Source: an uncultured Monoglobus sp. | Lineage (GTDB): Bacteria; Bacillota; Clostridia; Monoglobales; Monoglobaceae | NCBI GenBank assembly: GCA_947585115.1 | Contig: CANPWW010000001.1 | Span: forward strand, 1 to 64,000 | Direction of reading: 5' to 3' | DNA: 64,000 nucleotides | Shown: in pieces, positions 8,591 through 16,796 of the stretch | Layout of the letters: each line of letters starts with the position of its first letter | Numbering within the stretch: position 1 is the stretch's first letter | Translations under genes and position numbers: made by a program | The notes under the pieces: generated by a model | The model's database searches: none | What the model was told of the DNA's origin: nothing | The model's input: only the letters and a program-made list of their open reading frames with translations

Positions 8591-9121
8591 TTACTCGATG
8601 GGCTGCGCGTTGTCGGCGGGGACTCCCGCGGCGGCCGTGGGAACAACGTTGCCGTTGCTGCGCATCTCGCTTCTGTTGCTGCGAACAATGTTCACGCACT
8701 GCTCAAGATCTTTCATTGACGACATAACAACCTTCTCGACTGTCTCAAGCAGACTGTCCGCGTAGTTGTATGAAGAATCCGAGATCTGCTGAGCGCTGCT
8801 GCGCGCGTTTTCAATGATCTGGTTGCCCTGAACGATCGCCTTTTTCGTGATCTCGTTTTCGTTCACCATGGCGATAATCTTGTCCTCGGCGCTCTTGATA
8901 AGATTGTCGGACTCGGTCTGCGCCTCCTGAAGGATCCTCTGACGCTCTTCCTTGATCCATTTGGCCTGCTTTAGATCCTCGGGAAGCTTCAGCTTTATCT
9001 CCTGAAGCACATCCAGCAATTCGTCCTTATCGAGAATGCAGCGGCCCGAAAACGGCACCGAAGCGCCTTTATCAATTATATCCTCCAGTTCATCCAACAG
9101 TTCTAATGCATCCATTTGCAA
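8591..9121 (-). CDS. Conserved coiled-coil protein (ATPase/H+-ATPase subunit H-like annotation in Clostridia)
   Basis: MQMDALELLDELEDIIDKGASVPFSGRCILDKDELLDVLQEIKLKLPEDLKQAKWIKEERQRIL...; adjacent to coaD. Confidence 0.65.
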   Translation of the reverse strand: MQMDALELLDELEDIIDKGASVPFSGRCILDKDELLDVLQEIKLKLPEDLKQAKWIKEERQRILQEAQTESDNLIKSAEDKIIAMVNENEITKKAIVQGNQIIENARSSAQQISDSSYNYADSLLETVEKVVMSSMKDLEQCVNIVRSNRSEMRSNGNVVPTAAAGVPADNAQPIE

Positions 9122-9148
9122 ATACCTCCTTAAAAATATAAAGCCGAA

Positions 9149-9637
9149 TTATGCGTCCGCGTTTTCAAAACGACTCTTAATAACAGGGATTAAATCGTTC
9201 GGAACGAGCCCGTCAAGACATCCGCCGTACTTCGCGATTTCCTTAACGATGCTGGAGCTTAAAAACATGTAGTCCTGACTGGTGTGCAAAAACAAAGTCT
9301 CAAGCTCCGGGTTCAGCGTACGGTTGGTCAATGCCATCTGGAATTCATACTCGAAATCAGATACCGCTCTAATTCCCTTAATAATTATACTAGAATTAAT
9401 ATTTTTCATAAAATCCGCCAGCAGCCCGGAGAACGAACAGATCTCAACGTTGTCCATATCTTTCGTCACGCGTTTGAGCATTTCCACGCGCTCCTCAACC
9501 GAAAAGGACGGCTGTTTTGAGCTGTTTATAAGCACCGCCACGACAAGTCTGTCAAACAGGCGGGACGCTCTCTTTATAACGTCAAGATGTCCGTTGGTGC
9601 ATGGGTCAAAGCTGCCCGGATACACAGCAGTTTTCAT
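9149..9637 (-). CDS. coaD: Pantetheine-phosphate adenylyltransferase
   Basis: [44 protein letters not shown]. Confidence 0.95.
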   Translation of the reverse strand: MKTAVYPGSFDPCTNGHLDVIKRASRLFDRLVVAVLINSSKQPSFSVEERVEMLKRVTKDMDNVEICSFSGLLADFMKNINSSIIIKGIRAVSDFEYEFQMALTNRTLNPELETLFLHTSQDYMFLSSSIVKEIAKYGGCLDGLVPNDLIPVIKSRFENADA

Positions 9638-9641
9638 AGCC

Positions 9642-10292
9642 TCACCTCTGCATAACCGTTATTATAGTCTTGCCATACCGCGCCTCTCTTGTGACATTGA
9701 AGCCGCACCGCGAAATTTCTTCTCCTCCGACCTCGGTCTCGGCCACGATCACGCCGCTTTCGCTAAGCAGGCCGAGCCTGCCGATCTCGCCGAGCGCTTT
9801 TGCGACATGCCCTTTGTTGTAGGGCGGGTCAAGGAATATTATGTCAAAACCGCGATTTGTGTCAAACCGGGTTCCGCCGGCTGTCACAGCGGTCACAGTT
9901 CCGTTTGCGAGGCGCTTAATCAGCGGATACGCGTCGGTCTTAAACAGAGCGGCCCCGTCAATCAGGCCCGAGCCGATGAGATTTGACTCAACGATTTTAT
10001 ATGACGACGGGTTTTGCTCAATGAACACGGCGCCTTCGGCTCCGCGGCTCAAGGCCTCGATCCCCATCGCCCCGCTGCCCGCGAACATGTCAAGCACAAA
10101 GCCGCAGGGCAGATGAGACTGAATTATATTAAAGACCGATTCCTTTACCCTGTCGGTTGTGGGACGGGTGCTGAGCCCGTCGGGGGCCTTTAATTTGTAT
10201 CCTCGTCTTTTGCCCGATATTATTCGCAAAACAAGCCTCCAAACGAAAGAATTTTTCAAAATAATTACATTCACCTTATATTTATATATCAA
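9642..10292 (-). CDS. rsmD: 16S rRNA (guanine(966)-N(2))-methyltransferase
   Basis: [61 protein letters not shown]. The true start is probably the TTG at 10229 ([10 protein letters not shown]). Confidence 0.93.
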   Translation of the reverse strand: MIYKYKVNVIILKNSFVWRLVLRIISGKRRGYKLKAPDGLSTRPTTDRVKESVFNIIQSHLPCGFVLDMFAGSGAMGIEALSRGAEGAVFIEQNPSSYKIVESNLIGSGLIDGAALFKTDAYPLIKRLANGTVTAVTAGGTRFDTNRGFDIIFLDPPYNKGHVAKALGEIGRLGLLSESGVIVAETEVGGEEISRCGFNVTREARYGKTIITVMQR

Positions 10293-10372
10293 AATTGTAA
10301 ATTTGTCAAGGGTTTTAAATAAATTTGTAAAAATACAGCGATTTTAACAAATTATTTGTCTGCATAAATAAA

Positions 10373-10557
10373 CCCCGCGATTGCCGTAGAATGACTAAAG
10401 TAAAAACCTGGAAACCAGGTGGGATTTTCTCGGAAACTTTACAAGTCCACTGGACGACCCCGAAGGGTGTGAGGCATGTGCGCCGCCCCCGAAGATTAAA
10501 ATCCCTTATTAATTTTGTTGGTTTTACATTAATGTCATAATTACGCACAACGCAGGG
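10373..10557 (-). ncRNA. ssrS: 6S RNA-like (ssrS-type) RNA
   Basis: 185-nt elongated hairpin: terminal stem CCCTGCG/CGCGGGG; inner pairings ATGAC/GTCAT, GTAAAACC/GGTTTT(T)AC, GGGATTTT/AAAATCCC; 3'-side hairpin ACCTGG-TTT-CCAGGT in the central bubble; minus-strand promoter TTGTAA-17-TATAAT at 10575-10603. Confidence 0.72.
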
Positions 10558-10574
10558 AATTATTTTATGCTCAT

Positions 10575-10603
10575 ATTATATCATATAAAACATGAAATTA
10601 CAA
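10575..10603 (-). promoter_or_regulatory. Promoter of the 6S-like RNA
   Basis: On the minus strand TTGTAA-17 bp-TATAAT. Confidence 0.6.
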
Positions 10604-10842
10604 CACATATTTATGTTCTTTTTATAACAATTTTAATTGATTATTGTTACAAACGTTTCTGTTTTGTTACAAGTTTTTTCGGGCGGTTTACAGGGAATTA
10701 ACAATTTCTTGTTTCCATATTTTTTGCATTGAAATTATATTTTATTTAGGTATAATTAAAATTGTGAGCGCATATTTTTGATTATAAATATATTGATAAG
10801 CTTTTATATTGATACGGTTTTCGAAAAATCAGGAGAAAAAAT

Positions 10843-11469
10843 ATGAGAATCGAAAAAATTAACGAAAATAAAATAAAGGTTCTGATCGATACCGACGAGG
10901 CTCGGGAATGGAACATCAGCGCCGGCAACATGGCGTCCGATTCACCCGCGGTTCAAGAGATGTTCAGAACGGCCATACGCCTGGCTCAGCAGGAGGTGCG
11001 GTTCAGCATCGACGGGGCCAAGCTGTTTGTTGAGGCTATTCCGGAGCATACCGACGGATTCGGGATGCTGATCACCAGAATTTTCAGCGACAAGGACCTA
11101 AACGCCGCTGTAGCCAACTGCTCCTACAGAGGCAAGATCAAAAAACGCTGTCTCTATCCGGAGAACGCGGAGAGCAAAATAAAAAGCTGCCGCATATTCC
11201 GCTTCGGTGATTTCGACAACGTGTGCCGCGCGGCCGAGGCGATACATAGAGATTTTTCGGGCGACAGCATGCTGTACAAGTGCGACGGCAGCTATTATAT
11301 GCTGCTCGCTCCCGACGATATAAGAATTATGCTGAGCGTTGAAAAAATAATGCTCGAGTTTTCAGACAAGCAGAACCGCACGCTCATATCACACGGCAGG
11401 CTCAACGAGCTGGGCGAGATCATGATAAGGCATGACGCGGTGAATGTGCTGGTTGAGTATTTTTCATAA
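10843..11469 (+). CDS. mecA: Adaptor protein MecA-like
   Basis: MRIEKINENKIKVLIDTDEAREWNIS..., FRFGDFDNVCRAAE, ISHGRLNELGEIMIRHDAV; matches MecA N- and C-terminal domains. Confidence 0.8.
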   Translation: MRIEKINENKIKVLIDTDEAREWNISAGNMASDSPAVQEMFRTAIRLAQQEVRFSIDGAKLFVEAIPEHTDGFGMLITRIFSDKDLNAAVANCSYRGKIKKRCLYPENAESKIKSCRIFRFGDFDNVCRAAEAIHRDFSGDSMLYKCDGSYYMLLAPDDIRIMLSVEKIMLEFSDKQNRTLISHGRLNELGEIMIRHDAVNVLVEYFS

Positions 11470-11482
11470 ACGGTTTTTTATG

Positions 11483-11512
11483 GGACGGCCTCGGCCGTCC
11501 TTTTAAATTTTT
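11483..11512 (+). terminator. Intrinsic terminator after mecA
   Basis: GGACGGCC-TC-GGCCGTCC followed by TTTTAAATTTTT. Confidence 0.85.
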
Positions 11513-11588
11513 GTCGGTTTTTCACAGTTGTCGGCCCGTGTTGCGCCTCGGCTTTTTAATTGACATATTTTGAGTTTTGTGCTAACAT

Positions 11589-11659
11589 AGTGAATAGTGA
11601 TTAGCGAATAGCGAATACGCGGATATAATTTATCCTAAAACGTTAAGGTATCTCCGCGT
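11589..11659 (+). repeat. Period-7 array plus hairpin element (copy 1), at the predicted 5' end of the glnA transcript
   Basis: AGTGAAT AGTGATT AGCGAAT AGCGAAT followed by ACGCGGATATA...TATCTCCGCGT; immediately downstream of TTGACA-17-TAACAT. Confidence 0.75.
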
Positions 11660-11703
11660 TCGTTCGGTTTATTGATTCGCGAAATTTTAATATAGAAAGG
11701 GTA

Positions 11704-12975
11704 ATGAGTATGCTGTTTTCTTTGGACGATATAATGGAGTATATCGAGGATAACGATGTTAAGTTCATACGTTTGGTGTTTTTTGACATATTCGGAAATA
11801 TGAAAAATATTTCTATCTTCGCCTCCGAGCTGCCGAGGGCGCTGGAGTACGGCGTGACCTTTGACGCCTCGGAGATCAACGGATTTATGAATGTGGGCGA
11901 GAGCGATCTCATGCTGCGCCCCGACCCGACCACGGCCGAGATACTGCCGTGGCGCCCGCAGCACGCCAGAGTTCTCAGAATATTCTGCGACATATGCTAT
12001 CCCGACGGCAAGATGTTTGAGGGCGATTCGCGAAACATACTCAAAAAGTCGATAGATGATCTGGGAGAGAACGGGCTGTACTGCGAGATAGGGACCGAGT
12101 GCAAGTTCTATTTGTTCAATCTGGACGAGCGCGGCGAGATGACCGACATTCCCCACGACAACGGAACGTACTACGACGTGGCACCGTCCGACAGAGGCGA
12201 GAATATCCGCCGCGAGATCTGCCTGACACTTGAGGAAATGGGGATACAGCCCAGAAGCTCAAAGCACGCGGGCGGCCCCGGCCAGCACCAGATCGTGTAT
12301 AACCACGGCGCGCCCGTTGAGGCGGCTGACCATGTGATGACATTTAAAAATCTGGTTCGGACGATAGCCGATATGAACGGGCTGTACGCCTCGTTTATGC
12401 CCCGTCCCATTCCCGACAAGAGCGGAAACGGAATGCACGTTCATCTGTCTTTATATGAGAGCAAGACCGGAAAGAGCCTTATTGACATAGGCTGCGAGAC
12501 CGGACGCCGCTTCATCGCCGGAATCATGGCGCATATAAATGAGATAAGTCTGTTCCTGTGTCCGACCGTGAATTCATACAGCAGGCTGGGTCAGTTCGAG
12601 GCGCCGAAGTTTGTGACGTGGTCGCACCAGAACCGCCAGCAGCTTATGCGCATTCCCACAAATACGGTGGGAGAGAGCCGTCTTGAGCTGCGCTCGCCCG
12701 ACGGATGCTCCAATCCGTATCTGGTTATCGCGCTGATGATCTACGCGGGTATCGACGGCATCAAAAACGAGATGCGGCTCGCCGATCCCGTTAACGTTAC
12801 CTATAAGGAAGGCATCGACGGGCTCGTGCGTCTGCCGCGGAACCTTGAGGAGGCCGTGCGCTTTGCCGAAAACAGCGAGTTTGTGAAACGGGTGCTGCCG
12901 CGCAACATAACGGCGACATATATCAACGAAAAGCGCCGCGAATACGAAGAATATCTCAGATCCGAGAAAAAATAA
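11704..12975 (+). CDS. glnA: Glutamine synthetase (type I)
   Basis: VKFIRLVFFDIFGNMKNISI, ILPWRPQHARVLRIFCDI, KHAGGPGQHQIVY, SGNGMHVHLSL, NTVGESRLELRSPDGCSNPYL. Confidence 0.93.
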   Translation: MSMLFSLDDIMEYIEDNDVKFIRLVFFDIFGNMKNISIFASELPRALEYGVTFDASEINGFMNVGESDLMLRPDPTTAEILPWRPQHARVLRIFCDICYPDGKMFEGDSRNILKKSIDDLGENGLYCEIGTECKFYLFNLDERGEMTDIPHDNGTYYDVAPSDRGENIRREICLTLEEMGIQPRSSKHAGGPGQHQIVYNHGAPVEAADHVMTFKNLVRTIADMNGLYASFMPRPIPDKSGNGMHVHLSLYESKTGKSLIDIGCETGRRFIAGIMAHINEISLFLCPTVNSYSRLGQFEAPKFVTWSHQNRQQLMRIPTNTVGESRLELRSPDGCSNPYLVIALMIYAGIDGIKNEMRLADPVNVTYKEGIDGLVRLPRNLEEAVRFAENSEFVKRVLPRNITATYINEKRREYEEYLRSEKK

Positions 12976-13029
12976 AAACGTGTTTGCGGCGGATCCGCAA
13001 ATTCATAACGGGAAAGAATGTGATAGCGA

Positions 13030-13599
13030 TTGAATGACAGGATTCTGATTGTTTCCGCGTCGGAAAAAAGCTCCGACGCGCTGGCGCGTATTCTGCGAAG
13101 ATACGCGATAAACAACATAGATTTTGCCTCGAGCGGAGCCGAGACAAGACGCGCGGTGCTGCGCGTCGGCTACGCGCTGATTATTATAAACGCGCCGCTC
13201 AAAGACGAGCAGGGAAACGACCTGGCGGCGGACATGATACGCGGCACAAGGTCGTCGGTGATATTGATCGCCAAAAACGATATCGCCGATGTGCTGGCCT
13301 CAAAGGTTGAGGGCGACGGGGTGTTCGTGGTCCCGAAGCCGCTTCAGCAGCGGCAGTTCTGGAGCGCGGTGAGGCTTGGGCTGGCGTTTTCGGCCCGGAT
13401 CGCCGAGATCGACAAAAAGATGGCGAAGCAGGAAAAAAAGTACGAGGAACTGCGGATAATATCAAGAGCCAAGTGCGTGCTGATAGAACGGGAGAGACTG
13501 ACCGAAAAAGAAGCCCACCGGTTTATAGAAAAGCAGGCTATGGACAAACGCGAAAGCCGAGCGAACATAGCCGCGGGAATTTTAAAGCGATATATTTAA
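13030..13599 (+). CDS. ANTAR-domain response regulator (RNA-binding antiterminator)
   Basis: N-terminal receiver-like domain; C-terminal ...RAKCVLIERERLTEKEAHRFIEKQAMDKRESRANIAAGILKRYI is a canonical ANTAR helix set; TTG start; follows glnA. Confidence 0.88.
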   Translation: MNDRILIVSASEKSSDALARILRRYAINNIDFASSGAETRRAVLRVGYALIIINAPLKDEQGNDLAADMIRGTRSSVILIAKNDIADVLASKVEGDGVFVVPKPLQQRQFWSAVRLGLAFSARIAEIDKKMAKQEKKYEELRIISRAKCVLIERERLTEKEAHRFIEKQAMDKRESRANIAAGILKRYI

Positions 13600-13627
13600 A
13601 TGATTTGTCATTTAAATATATCGCTTT
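13584..13627. terminator. Perfect 20-bp inverted repeat overlapping the ANTAR gene stop
   Basis: AAAGCGATATATTTAAATGA-TTTG-TCATTTAAATATATCGCTTT; contains the TAA stop codon at 13597-13599. Confidence 0.8.
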
Positions 13628-13720
13628 TAACGTAGGGGCTAGAGAATAGGGTCTAGGGACTAGGATCCCCCCTCAGTCGGGCTTTGCCCGACAGCTCCAT
13701 TTTACGTCAATTACTACGTT

Positions 13721-13789
13721 CGCGGGATAATGCAAATGTTTTTGCCAAATTATCTCCGCGTATTCGCTATTCGCTAATCACTAATCACT
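13721..13789 (-). repeat. Period-7 array plus hairpin element (copy 2, inverted)
   Basis: Reverse complement AGTGATT AGTGATT AGCGAAT AGCGAAT ACGCGGAGATAATTTGGCA...TGCATTATCCCGCG. Confidence 0.75.
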
Positions 13790-13877
13790 ACGTTGGCACC
13801 ACGCGGCACTCAAACCAGTTTATAATAAAATTGTGCTGGGGAAAACGGCGCAAAATTATTATGAAAGGAGCATAATT

Positions 13878-14453
13878 ATGCTTGGTTTTGGAAACAGAAA
13901 ACAGAATCCGGAGGAGCGGGAGTATCCCGAGGCCGCGCGCGGCGGATATCCCGTTCAGCCGCAAGGGTACCCCGCGCAGGCTCAGGCTCAGCCGGGAGCG
14001 GCGCCCATGCAGGGAATGGCGCCCGGAATGATGCCCGGTGCTATGCAGTACGGTATGCCGATGGCTGCTCAGGGTATGCGCGGCGCGGCCGATCCGCGGC
14101 TTGAGGCGTACATAGCCAAAAGAACCGCGGAGATCGACGCGCAGGTCAGGGAGTTCTCGAAAAAGAATCCCGATTTTGACATCAGACGCGAGCTTCAGGA
14201 CCCCAAATTCTGCAACTATCTGTGGGGCAACGGGCTCAGCGTTGAGGACGCCTACTATCTTACCCACCGCGGCGAGGAGCAGGCTGAAAACAACCGCGGA
14301 AAGCCCGAGGAGCCCGAAAAGAGGATCTCGGAGAACGGGACATCAAAGCCCGGCGGCAGCGGCATGGTAAAAAAGAACCCCGAGGACATGAGCGACGAAG
14401 AGGTCGACGACATCATAAGACGCGTCCGCCGCGGCGAGAAGATCTCGTTTTAG
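13878..14453 (+). CDS. Putative phage scaffold/assembly-like protein (hypothetical)
   Basis: MLGFGNRKQNPEEREYPEAARGG...; P/Q/G-rich N-terminus, charged C-terminus; directly upstream of the capsid gene; RBS gaaaggag before ATG 13878. Confidence 0.5.
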   Translation: MLGFGNRKQNPEEREYPEAARGGYPVQPQGYPAQAQAQPGAAPMQGMAPGMMPGAMQYGMPMAAQGMRGAADPRLEAYIAKRTAEIDAQVREFSKKNPDFDIRRELQDPKFCNYLWGNGLSVEDAYYLTHRGEEQAENNRGKPEEPEKRISENGTSKPGGSGMVKKNPEDMSDEEVDDIIRRVRRGEKISF

Positions 14454-14496
14454 TCCGAGGCGCAAAAAACAAAAATTTTAAACGGAGGTATTTTTA

Positions 14497-15729
14497 ATGA
14501 GTATTAATTACAACACCCAGACAACGACCACAAACCGCGTGGGCAACAACGTTACCCCCGAGATGAAGGCGTACTACGACAGGCAGATGATCCGCTTCGC
14601 CTCTCCCAAGCTGGTTCACGCCCAGTTCGGCCAGAGCAAGCCGATCCCCAAGGGCTCCGGCAAGACCATCGAGTTCCGCCGCTTCAGCCCTCTGCCCAAG
14701 GCGATGAAGCCGCTGACCGAGGGCGTTACGCCCAAGGGCAACCAGCTGAACGTGACAACCGTTGAGTCAACGGTCGATCAGTACGGCGACTATGTTACCC
14801 TGTCGGATATGCTGACGCTTTCGGCCATCGACAACGTTATCGTCGAGACCCAGAACGTGCTGGGCGACCAGGCCGGAAGAACGCTCGACACGGTGATCCG
14901 CGAGAAGATCAACGCGGGCACCAACGTGCAGTACGGCGACGGCAAGGCCGACAGAAACGTGCTTGTGGGCGGACAGGCTAGCGGCAACGACTATCTCAGC
15001 GTGGCTGCGGTAAAGAGAGCGGTCGCCACGCTCAAGCGCAACAATGCTCAGCCCATCAAGGACGGCTGCTATGTGGCGATAATCCATCCCGATGTGGCGA
15101 ACGATCTGACAAACGATCCCGAATGGAAGGCCGTTAAGCAGAACGTTGACCCCAAGGACTGGTACAACGGCACGATCGGCAAGATCCACGGCGTTGTGTT
15201 TGTTGAGTCTACCGAGGCGAAAATTTTCAGAGCCGCGCCTCTGCGCAAGATGGAAAATATCATGATCGGCGATCCCGAGAGCCTGACCGTGGCGGCGGTT
15301 TCCGGCAAGGTCATCACGGTGTCCGAGGAGATCGCGACGAGCGACGCGTCCGCTCTGACGGGCAGGGCGATCCAGATAAACGGCTTTGACTACACGATCG
15401 CGTCCGCGTCGGCCGGCGAGCCCGGAGCGGCGAAGATCACGGTGACCGAGACCCTGAGCCCCACTGTGACGGCGGGCTCGATAATCTATCCCGCGGGCGC
15501 CGGCAAGGATGGCAGAGATATTTACTCCACGCTGTTCATCGGCCAGAACGCCTACGGCGTCACAAATATCACGGGCGGCGGTCTTGAGACAATCATCAAG
15601 CAGAAGGGCAGCGCCGGCACGGGCGACCCTCTCGACCAGAGAAGCACCGTTGGCTGGAAGGCCACTCAGACGGCGGAGATCCTTTCTCCCGAGTTCATGG
15701 TGAGAGTCGAGACCACGTGCAGCTACTAA
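14497..15729 (+). CDS. N4-gp56 family phage major capsid protein
   Basis: TNRVGNNVTPEMKAYYDRQMIRFASPKLVHAQFGQSKPIPKGSGKTIEFRRFSPLP...; C-terminal TLFIGQNAYGVTNITGGGLETIIKQKGSAGTGDPLDQRSTVGWKATQTAEILSPEFMVRVETT. Confidence 0.9.
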   Translation: MSINYNTQTTTTNRVGNNVTPEMKAYYDRQMIRFASPKLVHAQFGQSKPIPKGSGKTIEFRRFSPLPKAMKPLTEGVTPKGNQLNVTTVESTVDQYGDYVTLSDMLTLSAIDNVIVETQNVLGDQAGRTLDTVIREKINAGTNVQYGDGKADRNVLVGGQASGNDYLSVAAVKRAVATLKRNNAQPIKDGCYVAIIHPDVANDLTNDPEWKAVKQNVDPKDWYNGTIGKIHGVVFVESTEAKIFRAAPLRKMENIMIGDPESLTVAAVSGKVITVSEEIATSDASALTGRAIQINGFDYTIASASAGEPGAAKITVTETLSPTVTAGSIIYPAGAGKDGRDIYSTLFIGQNAYGVTNITGGGLETIIKQKGSAGTGDPLDQRSTVGWKATQTAEILSPEFMVRVETTCSY

Positions 15730-15746
15730 ATCGGGAGGCGAAACAA

Positions 15747-15995
15747 ATGGCAATGACAAAAAAACAGAAATACGAGGCTGAGCTTGAGGCGTTCTATAAC
15801 GAGCCGGTGCCCCTTATGCTGGTGAAGGACAACTGGAAGAACAAGGACGATCTGACTGTGACGGTCAACGGCACCAACTACCAGATAAAGCGCGGCGAGA
15901 CAGTCACGGTTCCCCGAAAGGTAGCGCTGGCGGTGGAGCGCGCCCACAGGCAGGAGATCGCCGCCGAAAAATACGTGGACAGCCTGAAGGCGTAG
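15747..15995 (+). CDS. Small hypothetical phage structural-cassette protein
   Basis: MAMTKKQKYEAELEAFYNEPVPLMLVKDNWKNKDDLTVTVNGTNYQIKRGETVTVPRKVALAVERA; syntenic with capsid. Confidence 0.7.
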   Translation: MAMTKKQKYEAELEAFYNEPVPLMLVKDNWKNKDDLTVTVNGTNYQIKRGETVTVPRKVALAVERAHRQEIAAEKYVDSLKA

Positions 15996-16008
15996 GGCGG
16001 TGATGTGA

Positions 16009-16785
16009 TTGAAGCTTTTAAAAGCGATAGAGGCGGCTGACGCCCTCAGCCCCAACAGCTTTGAATTTGAGGAGAAGCTGGGCTGGTGCGGCGAGGTGTC
16101 GCTGTCCCTGCGCCGCCACGTCAAAAAATATTATGACATCATCGAGACTGTTGTGACCTGCCGCGAGGAGCTGGAGCTGCCCGAGGATATCTCGATAGAC
16201 AACATAGAGGCGGCCTATCTCGGAGGCAGACCGCTGACAAAGGCGGATCTCAGGAGCCTGCCGTATCTGGCGGGCGCCGACCTCCGCCGCAGGTTCGGCC
16301 TGACCTTCGGCTCGCCCAAGCTGCTCAAGCTCATTTATCTCACAACTCCGGGAGAGGTGCGGGATATCTGCGTCGAGGGCGAGTTCAACATAAGTGAGAG
16401 CGTGATCGAGGGCTGGATGCTGCCCTTTGAGCAGGGCGACGAGATCATCTGCGAGATGCCCGATGATCCGGAGTTTGAGCCCGCGCGCACCTACGTCTAT
16501 GAAAACGACGGCGAAAGGGTGCGTCTGACCGATGATATCTTCATTCCCGAGACGGGCGCCAGGCTTGTGATAAAGCGCGTGATAAACGATGAGACCGAGG
16601 CGGAAGCCCCCTATGACCGCATGTACATCGAATATCTGCTGGCGAAGATCGCTCTGTATCAGCACGACTACGACACATACTCGAGCCACATGATACAGTA
16701 CAACAACATCTACGATGAGTACAAAAGGGACTACAAAACGCGGAACCCGCTGAACGATTTGGCGCGTTTCAAAAATTACTGGTAG
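16009..16785 (+). CDS. Putative head-tail connector/adaptor protein
   Basis: C-terminal MYIEYLLAKIALYQHDYDTYSSHMIQYNNIYDEYKRDYKTRNP helical region resembles tail-tubular-A/connector proteins; cassette position. Confidence 0.5.
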   Translation: MKLLKAIEAADALSPNSFEFEEKLGWCGEVSLSLRRHVKKYYDIIETVVTCREELELPEDISIDNIEAAYLGGRPLTKADLRSLPYLAGADLRRRFGLTFGSPKLLKLIYLTTPGEVRDICVEGEFNISESVIEGWMLPFEQGDEIICEMPDDPEFEPARTYVYENDGERVRLTDDIFIPETGARLVIKRVINDETEAEAPYDRMYIEYLLAKIALYQHDYDTYSSHMIQYNNIYDEYKRDYKTRNPLNDLARFKNYW

Positions 16786-16796
16786 GAGGCGGAAAT

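Noticed and set aside
14767-15759. 330-aa minus-strand ORF across the capsid gene
   Set aside because: Antisense shadow ORF; the plus frame matches a known capsid family.
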